From: Bosea sp. (in: a-proteobacteria)
Lineage (GTDB): Bacteria > Pseudomonadota > Alphaproteobacteria > Rhizobiales > Beijerinckiaceae
Length of the DNA stretch: 64,000 nucleotides
Direction of reading: 5' to 3'
Assembly: GCF_023953965.1 (NCBI RefSeq)
Contig: NZ_JAMLIX010000001.1
Coordinates: 2,604,501 to 2,668,500 of the forward strand
The notes beneath the pieces are model-generated. The model was given only the letters and a program-made list of their open reading frames with translations, was not told the origin of the DNA and did not search any database. Position 1 is the stretch's first letter; each line of letters opens with the position of its first letter. This document shows positions 16,636 through 24,465 of this stretch, in pieces. The translations under genes and the position numbers were made by a program.

Positions 16636-17352
16636 TCAGGTCGCGGTCGTCAGATTCACCCGCCGCGACAAGGCTTCAGCGCTTTCTTTTCGCTCGGAAT
16701 AGCGATCCGTCAGGTAGGACGACACGTCGCGCGTCAGCAGCGTGAACTTGACCAGTTCCTCCATCACATCGACCACCCGATCATAGTAGGGCGACAGCTT
16801 CATCCGGCCCGCCTCGTCGAACTCCTGAAAGGCTTTGGCGACGGAGGACTGGTTGGGGATCGTGACCATCCGCATCCAGCGGCCGAGCACACGCATCTGG
16901 TTGAGGGCGTTGAAGCTCTGCGAGCCGCCGGAGACCTGCATGACGGCGAGAGTCCGGCCCTGCGTCGGCCTTACCGCGCCAACCGAAAGGGGAATCCAGT
17001 CGATCTGCGCCTTCATCACCGCGCTCATCGCACCGTGACGCTCGGGGCTGGTCCAGACCTGTCCCTCCGACCAGAGCGAGAGTTCGCGCAGTTCCTGCAC
17101 CTTGGGATGATTGACGTCAGCTCCGTCCGGCAACGGCAAGCCGGACGGATCGAAGATACGTGTTTCCGCCCCAAAATGTTTCAGCAGACGCTCAGCCTCG
17201 AATGTCAGGAAACGGCTGTAGGATCGTTCACGCAGGGAGCCGTAAAGCAGCAGGATACGCGGCGGGTGGGTCGAGGGTGTCGCATCGCGCAGCCTGCCAA
17301 TGCCCGGAGTATCAACGCAACCGGCATCTAGATTGGGAAGATCGTCCGACAT
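16636..17352 (-). CDS. arsH: ArsH, NADPH-dependent FMN reductase of arsenic resistance
   Basis: 238 residues with a flavodoxin-like fold: the FMN phosphate loop LLYGSLRERSYSR near residue 36, DPSGLPLPD, the WSEGQVWTSPERHGAMSAVMKAQIDWIPL segment characteristic of ArsH, and AVMQVSGGSQSFNA. ArsH oxidises trivalent organoarsenicals such as methylarsenite in the cytoplasm. ATG at 17352 shares its A with the acr3 stop (TGATG) and has GGAAGAGC upstream, so it is translationally coupled as the last gene of the ars operon. Length is normal. Confidence 0.92.
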   Translation of the reverse strand: MSDDLPNLDAGCVDTPGIGRLRDATPSTHPPRILLLYGSLRERSYSRFLTFEAERLLKHFGAETRIFDPSGLPLPDGADVNHPKVQELRELSLWSEGQVWTSPERHGAMSAVMKAQIDWIPLSVGAVRPTQGRTLAVMQVSGGSQSFNALNQMRVLGRWMRMVTIPNQSSVAKAFQEFDEAGRMKLSPYYDRVVDVMEELVKFTLLTRDVSSYLTDRYSERKESAEALSRRVNLTTAT

Positions 17353-18407
17353 CAACGCTGCTCTTCCGCCAGCTTTGAAACTTTGCCGCCGCGCTCATAC
17401 CAGCCTTTGGAGCGGTTCACGATCCAGACGACCGAGAGCATCACCGGCACTTCGATCAGCACGCCGACGACCGTGGCGAGCGCCGCGCCCGAGTGAAAGC
17501 CGAACAGGCTGATGGCGGCAGCAACCGCTAGCTCGAAGAAGTTCGACGCACCGATCAGCGCCGAGGGACCGGCGACGCAATGCTGCTCGCCGGCCATCCG
17601 GTTGAGCAGATAGGCAAGCCCTGAGTTGAAATAGACCTGAATCAGGATCGGCACGGCCAGCAGGCCGATGATCGCCGGCTGCGCGATGATCTGTTCGCCC
17701 TGAAAGCCGAACAACAGCACCAGCGTCGTCAGCAACGCAACGAGAGAGGCTGGACCGAGCCTCGCAAGAAGTCTGTCGAGTGCAGCCTGCCCACCGAGTG
17801 CCAGAAGCTGGCGACGAATGAGCTGCGCGATAATGACGGGGATGACGATATAGAGCACGACAGACAGGACCAGCGTGCCCCATGGCACGGTAATGGCTGA
17901 CAGGCCCAGCAGCAGGGCGACAATGGGCGCAAAAGCGACAACCATAATGGCGTCGTTGAGCGCGACCTGGCTCAACGTGAAATGCGGCTCGCCCTTGGTG
18001 AGGTTCGACCAGACGAATACCATGGCCGTGCAAGGTGCTGCGGCAAGTATGATGAGGCCGGCAATATAGCTGTCGATCTGATCGGCCGGCAGATAAGGCC
18101 GGAACAGCCAGCCAATGAACAGCCAGCCCAGCAGCGCCATAGAGAATGGCTTCACTGCCCAGTTGATGAACAGCGTCACGCCGATGCCGCGCCAGTGGCG
18201 GCCGACCTCGCCCAGCGCCGCGAAGTCGATCTTGAGCAGCATGGGGATGACCATCAGCCAGATCAGTACAGCGACCGGCAGGTTGACGCTGGCGATCTCT
18301 GCCGATCCAATTATCTGAAACACACCCGGCAGCAGATGGCCGAGCGCGATGCCGGCGACGATGCACAGCGCGACCCACAGGGTGAGATAGCGTTCGAAGG
18401 TGGGCAT
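17352..18407 (-). CDS. acr3: Acr3-type arsenite efflux transporter
   Basis: 351 residues with about ten membrane helices, belonging to the bile-acid/arsenite transporter family. Family signatures include NLPVAVLIWLMVIPMLLKID, FINWAVKPFSMA, the conserved-cysteine segment AAPCTAMVFVWSNLTKGEP and LNDAIMVVAFAPIVALLLG. It expels As(III) across the inner membrane using the proton motive force, completing the pathway after arsenate reduction by ArsC. It lies between arsC (9-base gap) and arsH (overlap) on the minus strand. Confidence 0.93.
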   Translation of the reverse strand: MPTFERYLTLWVALCIVAGIALGHLLPGVFQIIGSAEIASVNLPVAVLIWLMVIPMLLKIDFAALGEVGRHWRGIGVTLFINWAVKPFSMALLGWLFIGWLFRPYLPADQIDSYIAGLIILAAAPCTAMVFVWSNLTKGEPHFTLSQVALNDAIMVVAFAPIVALLLGLSAITVPWGTLVLSVVLYIVIPVIIAQLIRRQLLALGGQAALDRLLARLGPASLVALLTTLVLLFGFQGEQIIAQPAIIGLLAVPILIQVYFNSGLAYLLNRMAGEQHCVAGPSALIGASNFFELAVAAAISLFGFHSGAALATVVGVLIEVPVMLSVVWIVNRSKGWYERGGKVSKLAEEQR

Positions 18408-18416
18408 GGAATTCCC

Positions 18417-18842
18417 TCAGGCCGTAGCCACGCGCCGGCCGTGCTCGTCGATCACGCGCTCGCCGTCTTCCTTGACGAATTCGCCGCGTTGCGCGGGCAG
18501 CAGATCGAGCACTTCCTCGGACGGTCGGCAGAGCCGGACGCCCATCGGACTGACGACGATGGGCCGGTTGATCAGGATGGGATGCGCCATCATTGCGTCG
18601 AGCACCTGCTCGTAGCTCAGCGCTGGGTCGCCTAGGCCCAACTCGGCATAGGGCGTGCCCTTTTCCCGAAGCAGGTCGCGCACCGATATGCCCATGCGCG
18701 CGATGAGCTGGGTCAGCATTTCCCGAGACGGCGGCATCTTGAGATATTCGATGACATGTGGCTCGACGCCGGCATTGCGGATCATCGCCAGCGTGTTGCG
18801 CGAGGTGCCACAATCCGGGTTGTGATAGATAATGACGTCCAT
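18417..18842 (-). CDS. arsC: Arsenate reductase ArsC, glutaredoxin-coupled type
   Basis: 141 residues, the E. coli plasmid-type ArsC. The catalytic Cys11 lies in YHNPDCGTSRNTL; conserved arginines that bind the arsenate are seen in SREMLTQLIARMGISVRDLLR and in NRPIVVSPMGVRLCRPSEEVLDLL. It reduces As(V) to As(III) with glutathione and glutaredoxin in the cytoplasm. ATG at 18842 is chosen because upstream in-frame extensions run through the preceding gene. It now becomes the first intact gene of the ars operon, since the gene before it is cut by the IS. Confidence 0.93.
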   Translation of the reverse strand: MDVIIYHNPDCGTSRNTLAMIRNAGVEPHVIEYLKMPPSREMLTQLIARMGISVRDLLREKGTPYAELGLGDPALSYEQVLDAMMAHPILINRPIVVSPMGVRLCRPSEEVLDLLPAQRGEFVKEDGERVIDEHGRRVATA

Positions 18843-18850
18843 GGTCCGCC

Positions 18851-19259
18851 TCACGCCGCGCTGTTGCGTGGAGACGACGCGCCATCGGATTGGCCGATCT
18901 CGGTTAGCTTTGTGCGCAGCGACGCCTTGTCGAGACTGGCGACTGGCAAGGACGTGAAGGCTGAGATGCGGTTCTTCATGTAGCGGAAGGCCGCAACGAA
19001 AGCGGCTTCCTTCTGTATATCCGACCCCTCGACGGCCGCCGGGTCTTCGATACCCCAATGCGCGGTCATGGGCTGTCCGGGCCAGACCGGGCAGGCTTCG
19101 CCAGCGGCGTTGTCGCAGACGGTAAAGACGAAATCCATGACGGGCGCGTCGGGGCAGGCAAACTCCTCCCAGCTCTTGGAGCGGAAGCCCTCAGAGGGGT
19201 AGTCAAAGCTCTGCAACACTTTCACCGCGAAGGGATTGACCGCGCCCTTGGGCTGCGAC
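18851..19259 (-). pseudogene. arsC: Arsenate reductase ArsC, thioredoxin-coupled (LMW-phosphatase) type, N-terminus deleted
   Basis: From the IS border at 19259 the frame reads SQPKGAVNPFAVKVLQSFDYPSEGFRSKSWEEF, MDFVFTVCDNAAGEACPVWPGQPMTAHWGIEDPAA and VAAFRYMKNRISAFTSLPVASLD, all typical of LMW-PTP-like ArsC. The first ~38 residues of the family, which hold the CX5R catalytic loop (normally FLCTGNSARS), are missing because IS256 copy C begins there. The second redox cysteines survive. The fragment has an internal ATG at 19225 but cannot reduce arsenate. In the usual operon an arsR repressor lies upstream; it too is absent. Confidence 0.88.
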
Positions 19260-20624
19260 GGTCGTGTCCCCGGTCGTGGTGTAGCTGACGGCAGGAACCG
19301 TCGAGCGCCGGCGTTGGCCGGGCTGGTCAGGCGGCCACGGCGGGCAGGCTGACGAGCGGATCATCGCTGATCGGGGCGATGCTTTCCAGCGTGATGTAGC
19401 GAGCCCGCTGGACGGCCCATTCATCATTCTGTTCGAGCAGGATGGCGCCGACGAGCCGGGTGATGGCGGCCTCGTTGGGGAAGATGCCGACGACCTCGGT
19501 CCGACGCTTGATCTCGCCGTTGAGACGCTCCAGCGGGTTCGTCGAATGGAGCTTGGCGCGATGCTGCGCCGGGAAGGTCATGTCGGCGAGCACCTCGGTC
19601 TCGGCTTTGTCCATCAGGGCCGCGAGCTTCGGAACGGTCGGCCTGAGCTGGTCGGCGACCTTGCGCCATTGTTGGCTGGCAGCGACCGCATCGTTCTGGG
19701 CGAAGGCGGTGGCGATGAAGGCCGAGACGACCCGCCGCCCCGAGCGGCCGGCATGGGCGAGCGCATTGCGCATGAAGTGAACCCGGCAACGCTGCCAGGT
19801 TGCGGTGAGGACCTTCGAGACGGCGGCCTTGATGCCCTCATGGCTGTCGGAGACGACGAGCTTGACGCCGCGCAGACCGCGCCGCGCCAGCTTGCGCAGG
19901 AACGCGGCCCAGAAGGTCTCGGCCTCGGACGGGCCGATATCCATCCCCAGCACCTCGCGCCGGCCGTCGCTGTTGACGCCGACCGCCACGATCACCGCGA
20001 CCGAGACGATCCGGCCAGCCTGGCGCACCTTCACATAGGTGGCGTCGATCCAGAGATAGGGCCAGTCGCCCTCGATCGGCCGGTCGAGGAAGGCCTGCAC
20101 CCGCTCGTCGATCTCCTCGCAAAGCCGCGAGACCTGGCTCTTCGAGATGCCGCTCATCCCCATCGCCTTGACCAGGTCGTCGACCGAGCGGGTCGAGATC
20201 CCCTGGATGTAGGCCTCCTGGATCACCGCGGTGAGCGCCTTCTCCGCCATGCGACGCGGCTCGAGGAAGCCCGGAAAGTAGGAGCCCTTGCGCAGCTTGG
20301 GGATGCGCAGCTCGACCGTGCCGGCGCGCGTCTCCCAGTCACGCTCGCGATAGCCGTTGCGCTGGGCCAGCCGATCCGGGCTCTTCTCGCCGAAACCGGC
20401 GCCCGTCAGGCTGCCGACCTCCAGCTCCATCAGGCGCTGGGCGGCAAAGCCGATCATCTCGCGCAGAAAATCCGTGTCGGGGCTCTTCTCCAGCAGCCCG
20501 CGCAGGCTCATCATCTCGTCGGTCATCGGGGATCTCTCGGTTCGGGGTTGGCATTCGCAACCCAAACCTAACCGGCAATCGCCGATGACCGCCCGTCAGC
20601 TACACCATCACTAGGGACGCGACC
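19260..20624 (-). mobile_element. Complete IS256-family insertion sequence (copy C)
   Basis: 1365 bases, the same length, orientation and terminal repeats as copy B (GGTCGTGTCCCC... at the left, ...GGGACGCGACC at the right). The left flank is inside arsC (GGCTGCGAC), the right flank inside istA (CCGATCCCG); there is no duplicated target and the two flanks are different genes, so the junction is a recombinant. The segment between copies B and C (4631-19259) is bounded by direct repeats and could be lost or moved by homologous recombination. Confidence 0.93.
19327..20526 (-). CDS. IS256-family transposase (identical to copy B)
   Basis: 399 residues, the same translated sequence as the gene at 3333-4532, with Asp161, Asp227 and Glu333 intact. 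A promoter reading out of the IS toward arsC/acr3/arsH would have to lie in or downstream of this gene, as both are on the minus strand; read-through from the transposase could now drive the decapitated ars operon. Confidence 0.95.
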   Translation of the reverse strand: MTDEMMSLRGLLEKSPDTDFLREMIGFAAQRLMELEVGSLTGAGFGEKSPDRLAQRNGYRERDWETRAGTVELRIPKLRKGSYFPGFLEPRRMAEKALTAVIQEAYIQGISTRSVDDLVKAMGMSGISKSQVSRLCEEIDERVQAFLDRPIEGDWPYLWIDATYVKVRQAGRIVSVAVIVAVGVNSDGRREVLGMDIGPSEAETFWAAFLRKLARRGLRGVKLVVSDSHEGIKAAVSKVLTATWQRCRVHFMRNALAHAGRSGRRVVSAFIATAFAQNDAVAASQQWRKVADQLRPTVPKLAALMDKAETEVLADMTFPAQHRAKLHSTNPLERLNGEIKRRTEVVGIFPNEAAITRLVGAILLEQNDEWAVQRARYITLESIAPISDDPLVSLPAVAA

Positions 20625-21368
20625 CCGATCCCGGTGGCGGCGAGCTTCGCCGAGCTGAACGTGATGCTGGCAGAGCGCTGCCGCCGGCGGCAGGACGAGC
20701 GGGCTGGTCGGCATGCGCAGACGATCGGCGAACGGCTCCTGGCCGATCTTGAAGCCCTGCGCTCCTTGCCGGCAGTGCCGCTGGAGCCGTGCGAGAAGCG
20801 CGGCGGGCGTGTCTCGTCGACGGCACTGGTCCGTTATCGCTCCAACGACTACTCGGTGCCGACGGCCTATGGCTTCCAGGATGTGGTGGTGAAGGGCTTC
20901 GTCGAAGAGGTCGTGATCCTGTGCCGGGGCGAGGAGATCGCCCGGCACCCGCGCAGCTACGGGACCGGCGTGTTCGTCGCCGATCCGCTGCATTATCTGG
21001 CGCTGATCGAGGTGAAGCCGAACGCGCTCGACCAGGCGGCGGCGTTGCAGGGTTGGGATCTGCCCGAGAGCTTCCAGCATCTGCGCCATCTGCTGGAGGC
21101 CCGGATGGGCAATCGCGGCAAGCGCGAGTTCATCCAGGTATTGCGGCTGATGGAGGCTCTGCCGCGCGAGGTCGTGAGCTTCGCCGTCGGCGAGGCGATC
21201 CGGCTTGGTGCGATCGGCTTCGATGCGGTGAAGCTGATCGCCCTGGCGCGCCTGGAGCGGCGCCCGGCTCGCCTCGACCTGGCGGCCTATCCGCATCTGC
21301 CGAAGACCATGGTGAAGACGACCTCGGCCGCCGACTATGCGGTGCTTCTGCCGGGAACGGCGGCATGA
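20625..21368 (+). pseudogene. istA: IS21-family transposase IstA, C-terminal fragment
   Basis: From the IS256 border the frame reads PIPVAASFAELNVMLAERCRRRQDER and continues through RVSSTALVRYRSNDYSVPTAYGFQDV, VDEVVILCRGEEIARHPRSYGTG-like segments, and DPLHYLALIEVKPNALDQAAAL to the stop. This is the C-terminal half of IstA, after its DDE catalytic core, which is lost. The stop overlaps the istB start (ATGA), preserving the istAB coupling. The catalytic Asp/Glu residues are absent, so the element is dead. Confidence 0.85.
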
Positions 21369-22228
21369 CGGGCGCGGCGAAGGAGTCGATGCCGGCGGGG
21401 ACCACCGCGGGAACGCCGCAGATCCTGCTGGCGCACCACCTCAAGCATCTGAAGCTGCCGACCGTGCTGCGCGAATACGACAAGGTGGCGCGGGAATGCG
21501 CCCGGGACGGCGTCGATCATCCCCGCTATCTGCTGCGGCTGGTCGAACTCGAACTGATCGACCGGGAACGGCGCATGGTCGAGCGGCGGATCCGGGCGGC
21601 GCGCTTCCCGGCGGTGAAGAGCTTCGACACCTTCGACTTCACCGCGATCCCGAGCCTCAACAAGATGCTCGTGCTGGAGCTGGCGCGCTGCGGCTACATC
21701 CTGCGCCGGGAGAACATCATCGCGCTCGGCAACAGCGGCACGGGCAAGACCCATGTCGCTCTCGCGCTCGGGCTGGCCGCTTGCCAGAAGGGCTTCTCTG
21801 TCGCCTTCGCGACGGCGGCTTCCCTGGTCAATCAGCTCCTCGAGGCCCGCGACGAGAAGCGCCTGCTCCGGCTCCAGCGCGAGTTGCAGGCGGTCAAGCT
21901 GCTGATCGTCGACGAGCTTGGTTATGTGCCGCTGTCGCCGACCGGCGCCGAGCTTCTGTTCGAGGTCTTCTCGCAGCGCTACGAGCGCGGCTCGACCATC
22001 GTCACCTCGAACCTGCCCTTCGAGGACTGGACCTCGGTCCTCGGGTCCGAGCGCCTGACCGGTGCGCTTCTCGACCGGCTGACCCACCACGTCAGCATCC
22101 TGGCCATGAACGGCTACAGCTACCGCCTCAGGCAATCCGCCGGCCGTCGCCGTGCCACCGCCGCGGCGGAGGAAAACCAGGCCACAGTAGACGAAGCCGA
22201 TCCCGAAACCGGCGAGATCATCGCCTGA
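21365..22228 (+). CDS. istB: IS21-family ATP-binding helper protein IstB
   Basis: 287 residues. The N-terminal helical part (LAHHLKHLKLPTVLREYDKVAREC) precedes the AAA+ core with the modified Walker A ALGNSGTGKTHVALALG (about 119-135), Walker B VKLLIVDELGYVPLSP and sensor STIVTSNLPFEDW. IstB helps IstA choose and melt target DNA; its upstream partner istA is truncated here. The ATG overlaps the istA stop. A 38-base perfect palindrome follows 16 bases after the stop. Confidence 0.93.
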   Translation: MTGAAKESMPAGTTAGTPQILLAHHLKHLKLPTVLREYDKVARECARDGVDHPRYLLRLVELELIDRERRMVERRIRAARFPAVKSFDTFDFTAIPSLNKMLVLELARCGYILRRENIIALGNSGTGKTHVALALGLAACQKGFSVAFATAASLVNQLLEARDEKRLLRLQRELQAVKLLIVDELGYVPLSPTGAELLFEVFSQRYERGSTIVTSNLPFEDWTSVLGSERLTGALLDRLTHHVSILAMNGYSYRLRQSAGRRRATAAAEENQATVDEADPETGEIIA

Positions 22229-22244
22229 GCAATCCCGGCAGCGC

Positions 22245-22282
22245 GATATGGCGAGGGCCCCGATCGGGGCCCTCGCCATATC
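22245..22282. terminator. Perfect 38-base palindrome after istB
   Basis: GATATGGCGAGGGCCCCGA followed directly by its exact reverse complement gives a 19-base-pair stem with no unpaired loop in the DNA. It starts 16 bases behind the istB stop. It could end istB transcription, although no T-run follows, or act as a cruciform/host-protein site in IS21-type ends. Confidence 0.5.
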
Positions 22283-22551
22283 CGCCGCTCGCCAACGCCA
22301 GTGGCCTGCTTTTACTCCGCCACGATGGCCTGGAATCCGACCGCCGTTGACAGGGAGCCCTGATGATCGAGGATGGACTTCAGGTTCCGCTCCAGCTGGG
22401 CCTGGGCGCGCCTCTTTGCGGCAGTGGCGTCGACGAGAACAAACACGCGCTATCCCCCTCAGATTACAGGTCAACGAACTATAGAGCAGGCCAAGGAACG
22501 GGAAATGGTCGATTTGGCCCAATCCACGACTACTCGGCGGGCTTGCTCTGG
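22283..22551. other. IS-border region with a small unidentified minus-strand frame
   Basis: No recognised gene. On the minus strand, positions 22312-22446 hold a short frame beginning at a GTG and reading FVLVDATAAKRRAQAQLERNL and LDHQGSLSTAVGFQAIVAE to TAA. It looks like the C-terminal end of a larger gene or a tiny IS-associated frame, since a stop lies just upstream. The outer end of the IS21 element is probably within this stretch, but its inverted repeat cannot be paired because the left end is gone. Confidence 0.3.
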
Positions 22552-23157
22552 TCAGACTGTGCTGATCCTCTGCCGCACGCCGGCGAACACACCGAGGAAG
22601 AAGGCGAAGAAATAGAGCCGCGCCACTAAGTTGAGCGTGTCGAGCAGATCCGAGTTCTCGGCGTTCGGATAAATGACGCCAACGGAAACGTCATCATCCT
22701 CAGCCGTGCGCCCGAATAGCTTCCCGATGAGCAGGCCGGCCCGGACTGTCGAGTGGATGACGTTCCGATAGACGACCGTCGTGGCCTGCTCGGGGACGAG
22801 GTTATAGCCGGGCAGCTTTGCCGGATGGACGATGGCGCTGAACGCGAATGTGGACCAATAAAGTGCCCACCCCAGGTACATGATCGACAGGATCGCGCCG
22901 CCGCCGAATAGGGCGAGATTCGTGGCCCTGCTTTCATCCGGTGGCGTGCGTTCGAAAGTCGTCTTTGCGGTCTTGTAAACGAAGAACAGCGGTGCCGCGG
23001 CTAGAAAGACGGCGAGGCCAACTATCACGACGTGGGAAGCGCGACTTTTCGTAGCGCGCCAGGCGCTGTGGCCGGCACCTGCCCCGTAGCCCACGAGGAA
23101 TGAGCGGGTAAGCCACTGTCCTTCCTTCGCCATCGCCCCCCCCAACCAGTCCCACAT
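22552..23157 (-). CDS. Hypothetical membrane protein
   Basis: 201 residues, not recognised. Hydrophobic segments near residues 43-61 (VVIVGLAVFLAAAPLFFVYK), 82-111 (LALFGGGAILSIMYLGWAL, YWSTFAFSAIV) and 180-193 (LYFFAFFLGVFAGV) suggest three or four membrane helices. Between the last two is a charged stretch with TAEDDDVSVGVIYPNAENSD. The start is uncertain: ATG at 23157 has no ribosome site, whereas ATG at 23133 follows a G-rich run. It lies between the IS21 remnant and tRNA-Thr, so it may be island cargo or chromosomal. No function is proposed. Confidence 0.55.
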   Translation of the reverse strand: MWDWLGGAMAKEGQWLTRSFLVGYGAGAGHSAWRATKSRASHVVIVGLAVFLAAAPLFFVYKTAKTTFERTPPDESRATNLALFGGGAILSIMYLGWALYWSTFAFSAIVHPAKLPGYNLVPEQATTVVYRNVIHSTVRAGLLIGKLFGRTAEDDDVSVGVIYPNAENSDLLDTLNLVARLYFFAFFLGVFAGVRQRISTV

Positions 23158-23620
23158 ATCGCTAGACTAGAGTAGTGAAGCTCAGTGTCAGGAGGTGTCA
23201 GTAGGTGGCAGTTGGGCCATGTCGCTGGATTCGACAGAAGCCGAAGTTCGGCCTTTGAACAGGAACGCTCCGAAGCGGACGTTCCGGACGTCAGCCATGC
23301 GGCAGGTTGGGTTGCTCGATTACCGAATTGCATAGATTGCCCTGAAGCAGACGTTCCTAGCGTCAGCTATGGGCCAGGTACGGCCATAGCCGAGTTGCGA
23401 ACTCGTCTCATTCCGAAGCTAACCCGTCTCTGACCCCCGGCCGCTGGAATGGACGGAAAATCCGAAATGGCGCGTCAGAGACACGCGCCAGGCTGGCCGA
23501 GAGTTCGGCGCGTGAGCGCCGGCTGATCATCGCGTTCTATCGGTCGCGAGATTCGTAAGTGACAACGAAGGCGCGGGTTTTCCGCGCAATTGGAAATTCG
23601 CCGGCTATCCGGAGAACGGC
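23158..23620. repeat. Non-coding region with an imperfect direct repeat
   Basis: No gene is supported in these 463 bases. Two imperfect copies of a ~40-base unit lie at about 23268-23307 and 23340-23379 (core GAAGCGGACGTTCC/GAAGCAGACGTTCC, then CGTCAGCYATG and CAGGT). A small hairpin GCGCGG-GTTTT-CCGCGC at 23571-23587 lies downstream of tRNA-Thr on the minus strand and may end that transcript. Confidence 0.45.
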
Positions 23621-23695
23621 TGGTGCTGCGAGAGAGGATTGAACTCTCGACCTCTCCATTACCAATGGAGTGCTCTACCACTGAGCTACCGCAGC
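23621..23695 (-). tRNA. tRNA-Thr (GGT)
   Basis: The minus strand folds as a complete 75-base tRNA with encoded CCA. The acceptor stem is GCTGCGG paired to TCGCAGC with one G-U, the D-arm is GCTCAGTGGTAGAGC, the anticodon stem-loop is CTCCATTGGTAATGGAG with anticodon GGT (23661-23663), and the T-arm is GAGAGTTCAATCCTCTC, ending ACCA. It delivers threonine to ACC/ACU codons. It is intact and shows no island at its 3' end. Confidence 0.96.
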
Positions 23696-23772
23696 AAATC
23701 CGCCGGCCGGACAGCGCCGGTCCGATGCGGCGCCCTGATGCCATAAGCGCAGGGCGGACGCAACCCGCTCTC

Positions 23773-24465
23773 TCAATCCGGCAGCAATAAGCGCGGGTCG
23801 ATCCGGAAGAGCCGGCCATCGCCGATGAGATGGGCGCTGAAACCTTCGCGGAACAGCGGCCGGAAGGCCGCCTCGCGCAGGTTGAGCCCGCCGGCATAAG
23901 CGCCCATCGCCGGCATCACGCAGCGGCGCGCGGACAGGGCAAAGCAGCGCCGCCTGACCGCCCGTCCGCGCAGCCTCACCTTCGCCGCCGGATGCAGATG
24001 GCCGGCGATCTCATGGCCGCTGCACGGGGTCGGCTCGTGGCGCAGCGTCACGCCGGAAAGCGCGATCGCGGCGGCGCTGTCGCCGCCCATGGCGGCGCCG
24101 ATGGCGGGGTCGTGGTTGCCGGTGATCCAGAGCCAGTCGCGGCCTCGCTGCAAGTGTCTCAGCATCGCGCGCGTCTCGGGCGCCAGCCTGGTTTCCGCCT
24201 TGCGGTCGTGGAAGGAATCGCCGAGCGCGATCACGCGTGCCGGCTGGCGGCGCCCGATCGCATGGCCGAGCGCGGCGAGCGTCGCGGCCGAATCATAGGG
24301 CGGCAGCATCACCCCGCGCGCCGCGAAGGCCGAGCCTTTCTCCAGATGCAGGTCCGCGACGACGAGCGTGCGCTCCTCAGGCAGCCAGAGCGCGCCCGAG
24401 AGATCGGGCACGAGCACGAGCCGGCCCAGCATGAAGGCTTCGCCGGTGCTCAAGGGTTGCGTCAC
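23773..24465 (-). CDS. pdeM: PdeM-type ligase-associated phosphoesterase/endonuclease
   Basis: 230 residues of the calcineurin-like phosphoesterase fold. Metal motifs are VVADLHLEKGSAFA (Asp-x-His), ALGDSFHD (GD), WITGNHDPAI (GNHD) and GHLHPAAKV (GHxH). This matches the ligase-associated DNA damage response endonuclease PdeM family. It starts at a GTG (24465) that overlaps the stop of the helicase gene upstream, so the two are translationally coupled. Together with the exonuclease and ligase nearby it makes up the known four-gene ligase-associated repair set. The exact substrate in this organism is inferred. Confidence 0.88.
   Translation of the reverse strand: MTQPLSTGEAFMLGRLVLVPDLSGALWLPEERTLVVADLHLEKGSAFAARGVMLPPYDSAATLAALGHAIGRRQPARVIALGDSFHDRKAETRLAPETRAMLRHLQRGRDWLWITGNHDPAIGAAMGGDSAAAIALSGVTLRHEPTPCSGHEIAGHLHPAAKVRLRGRAVRRRCFALSARRCVMPAMGAYAGGLNLREAAFRPLFREGFSAHLIGDGRLFRIDPRLLLPD

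Noticed and set aside
20568..21296. A minus-strand frame antisense to the istA fragment
   Set aside because: No motif, crosses the IS256 border, and the plus strand carries clear IstA sequence.
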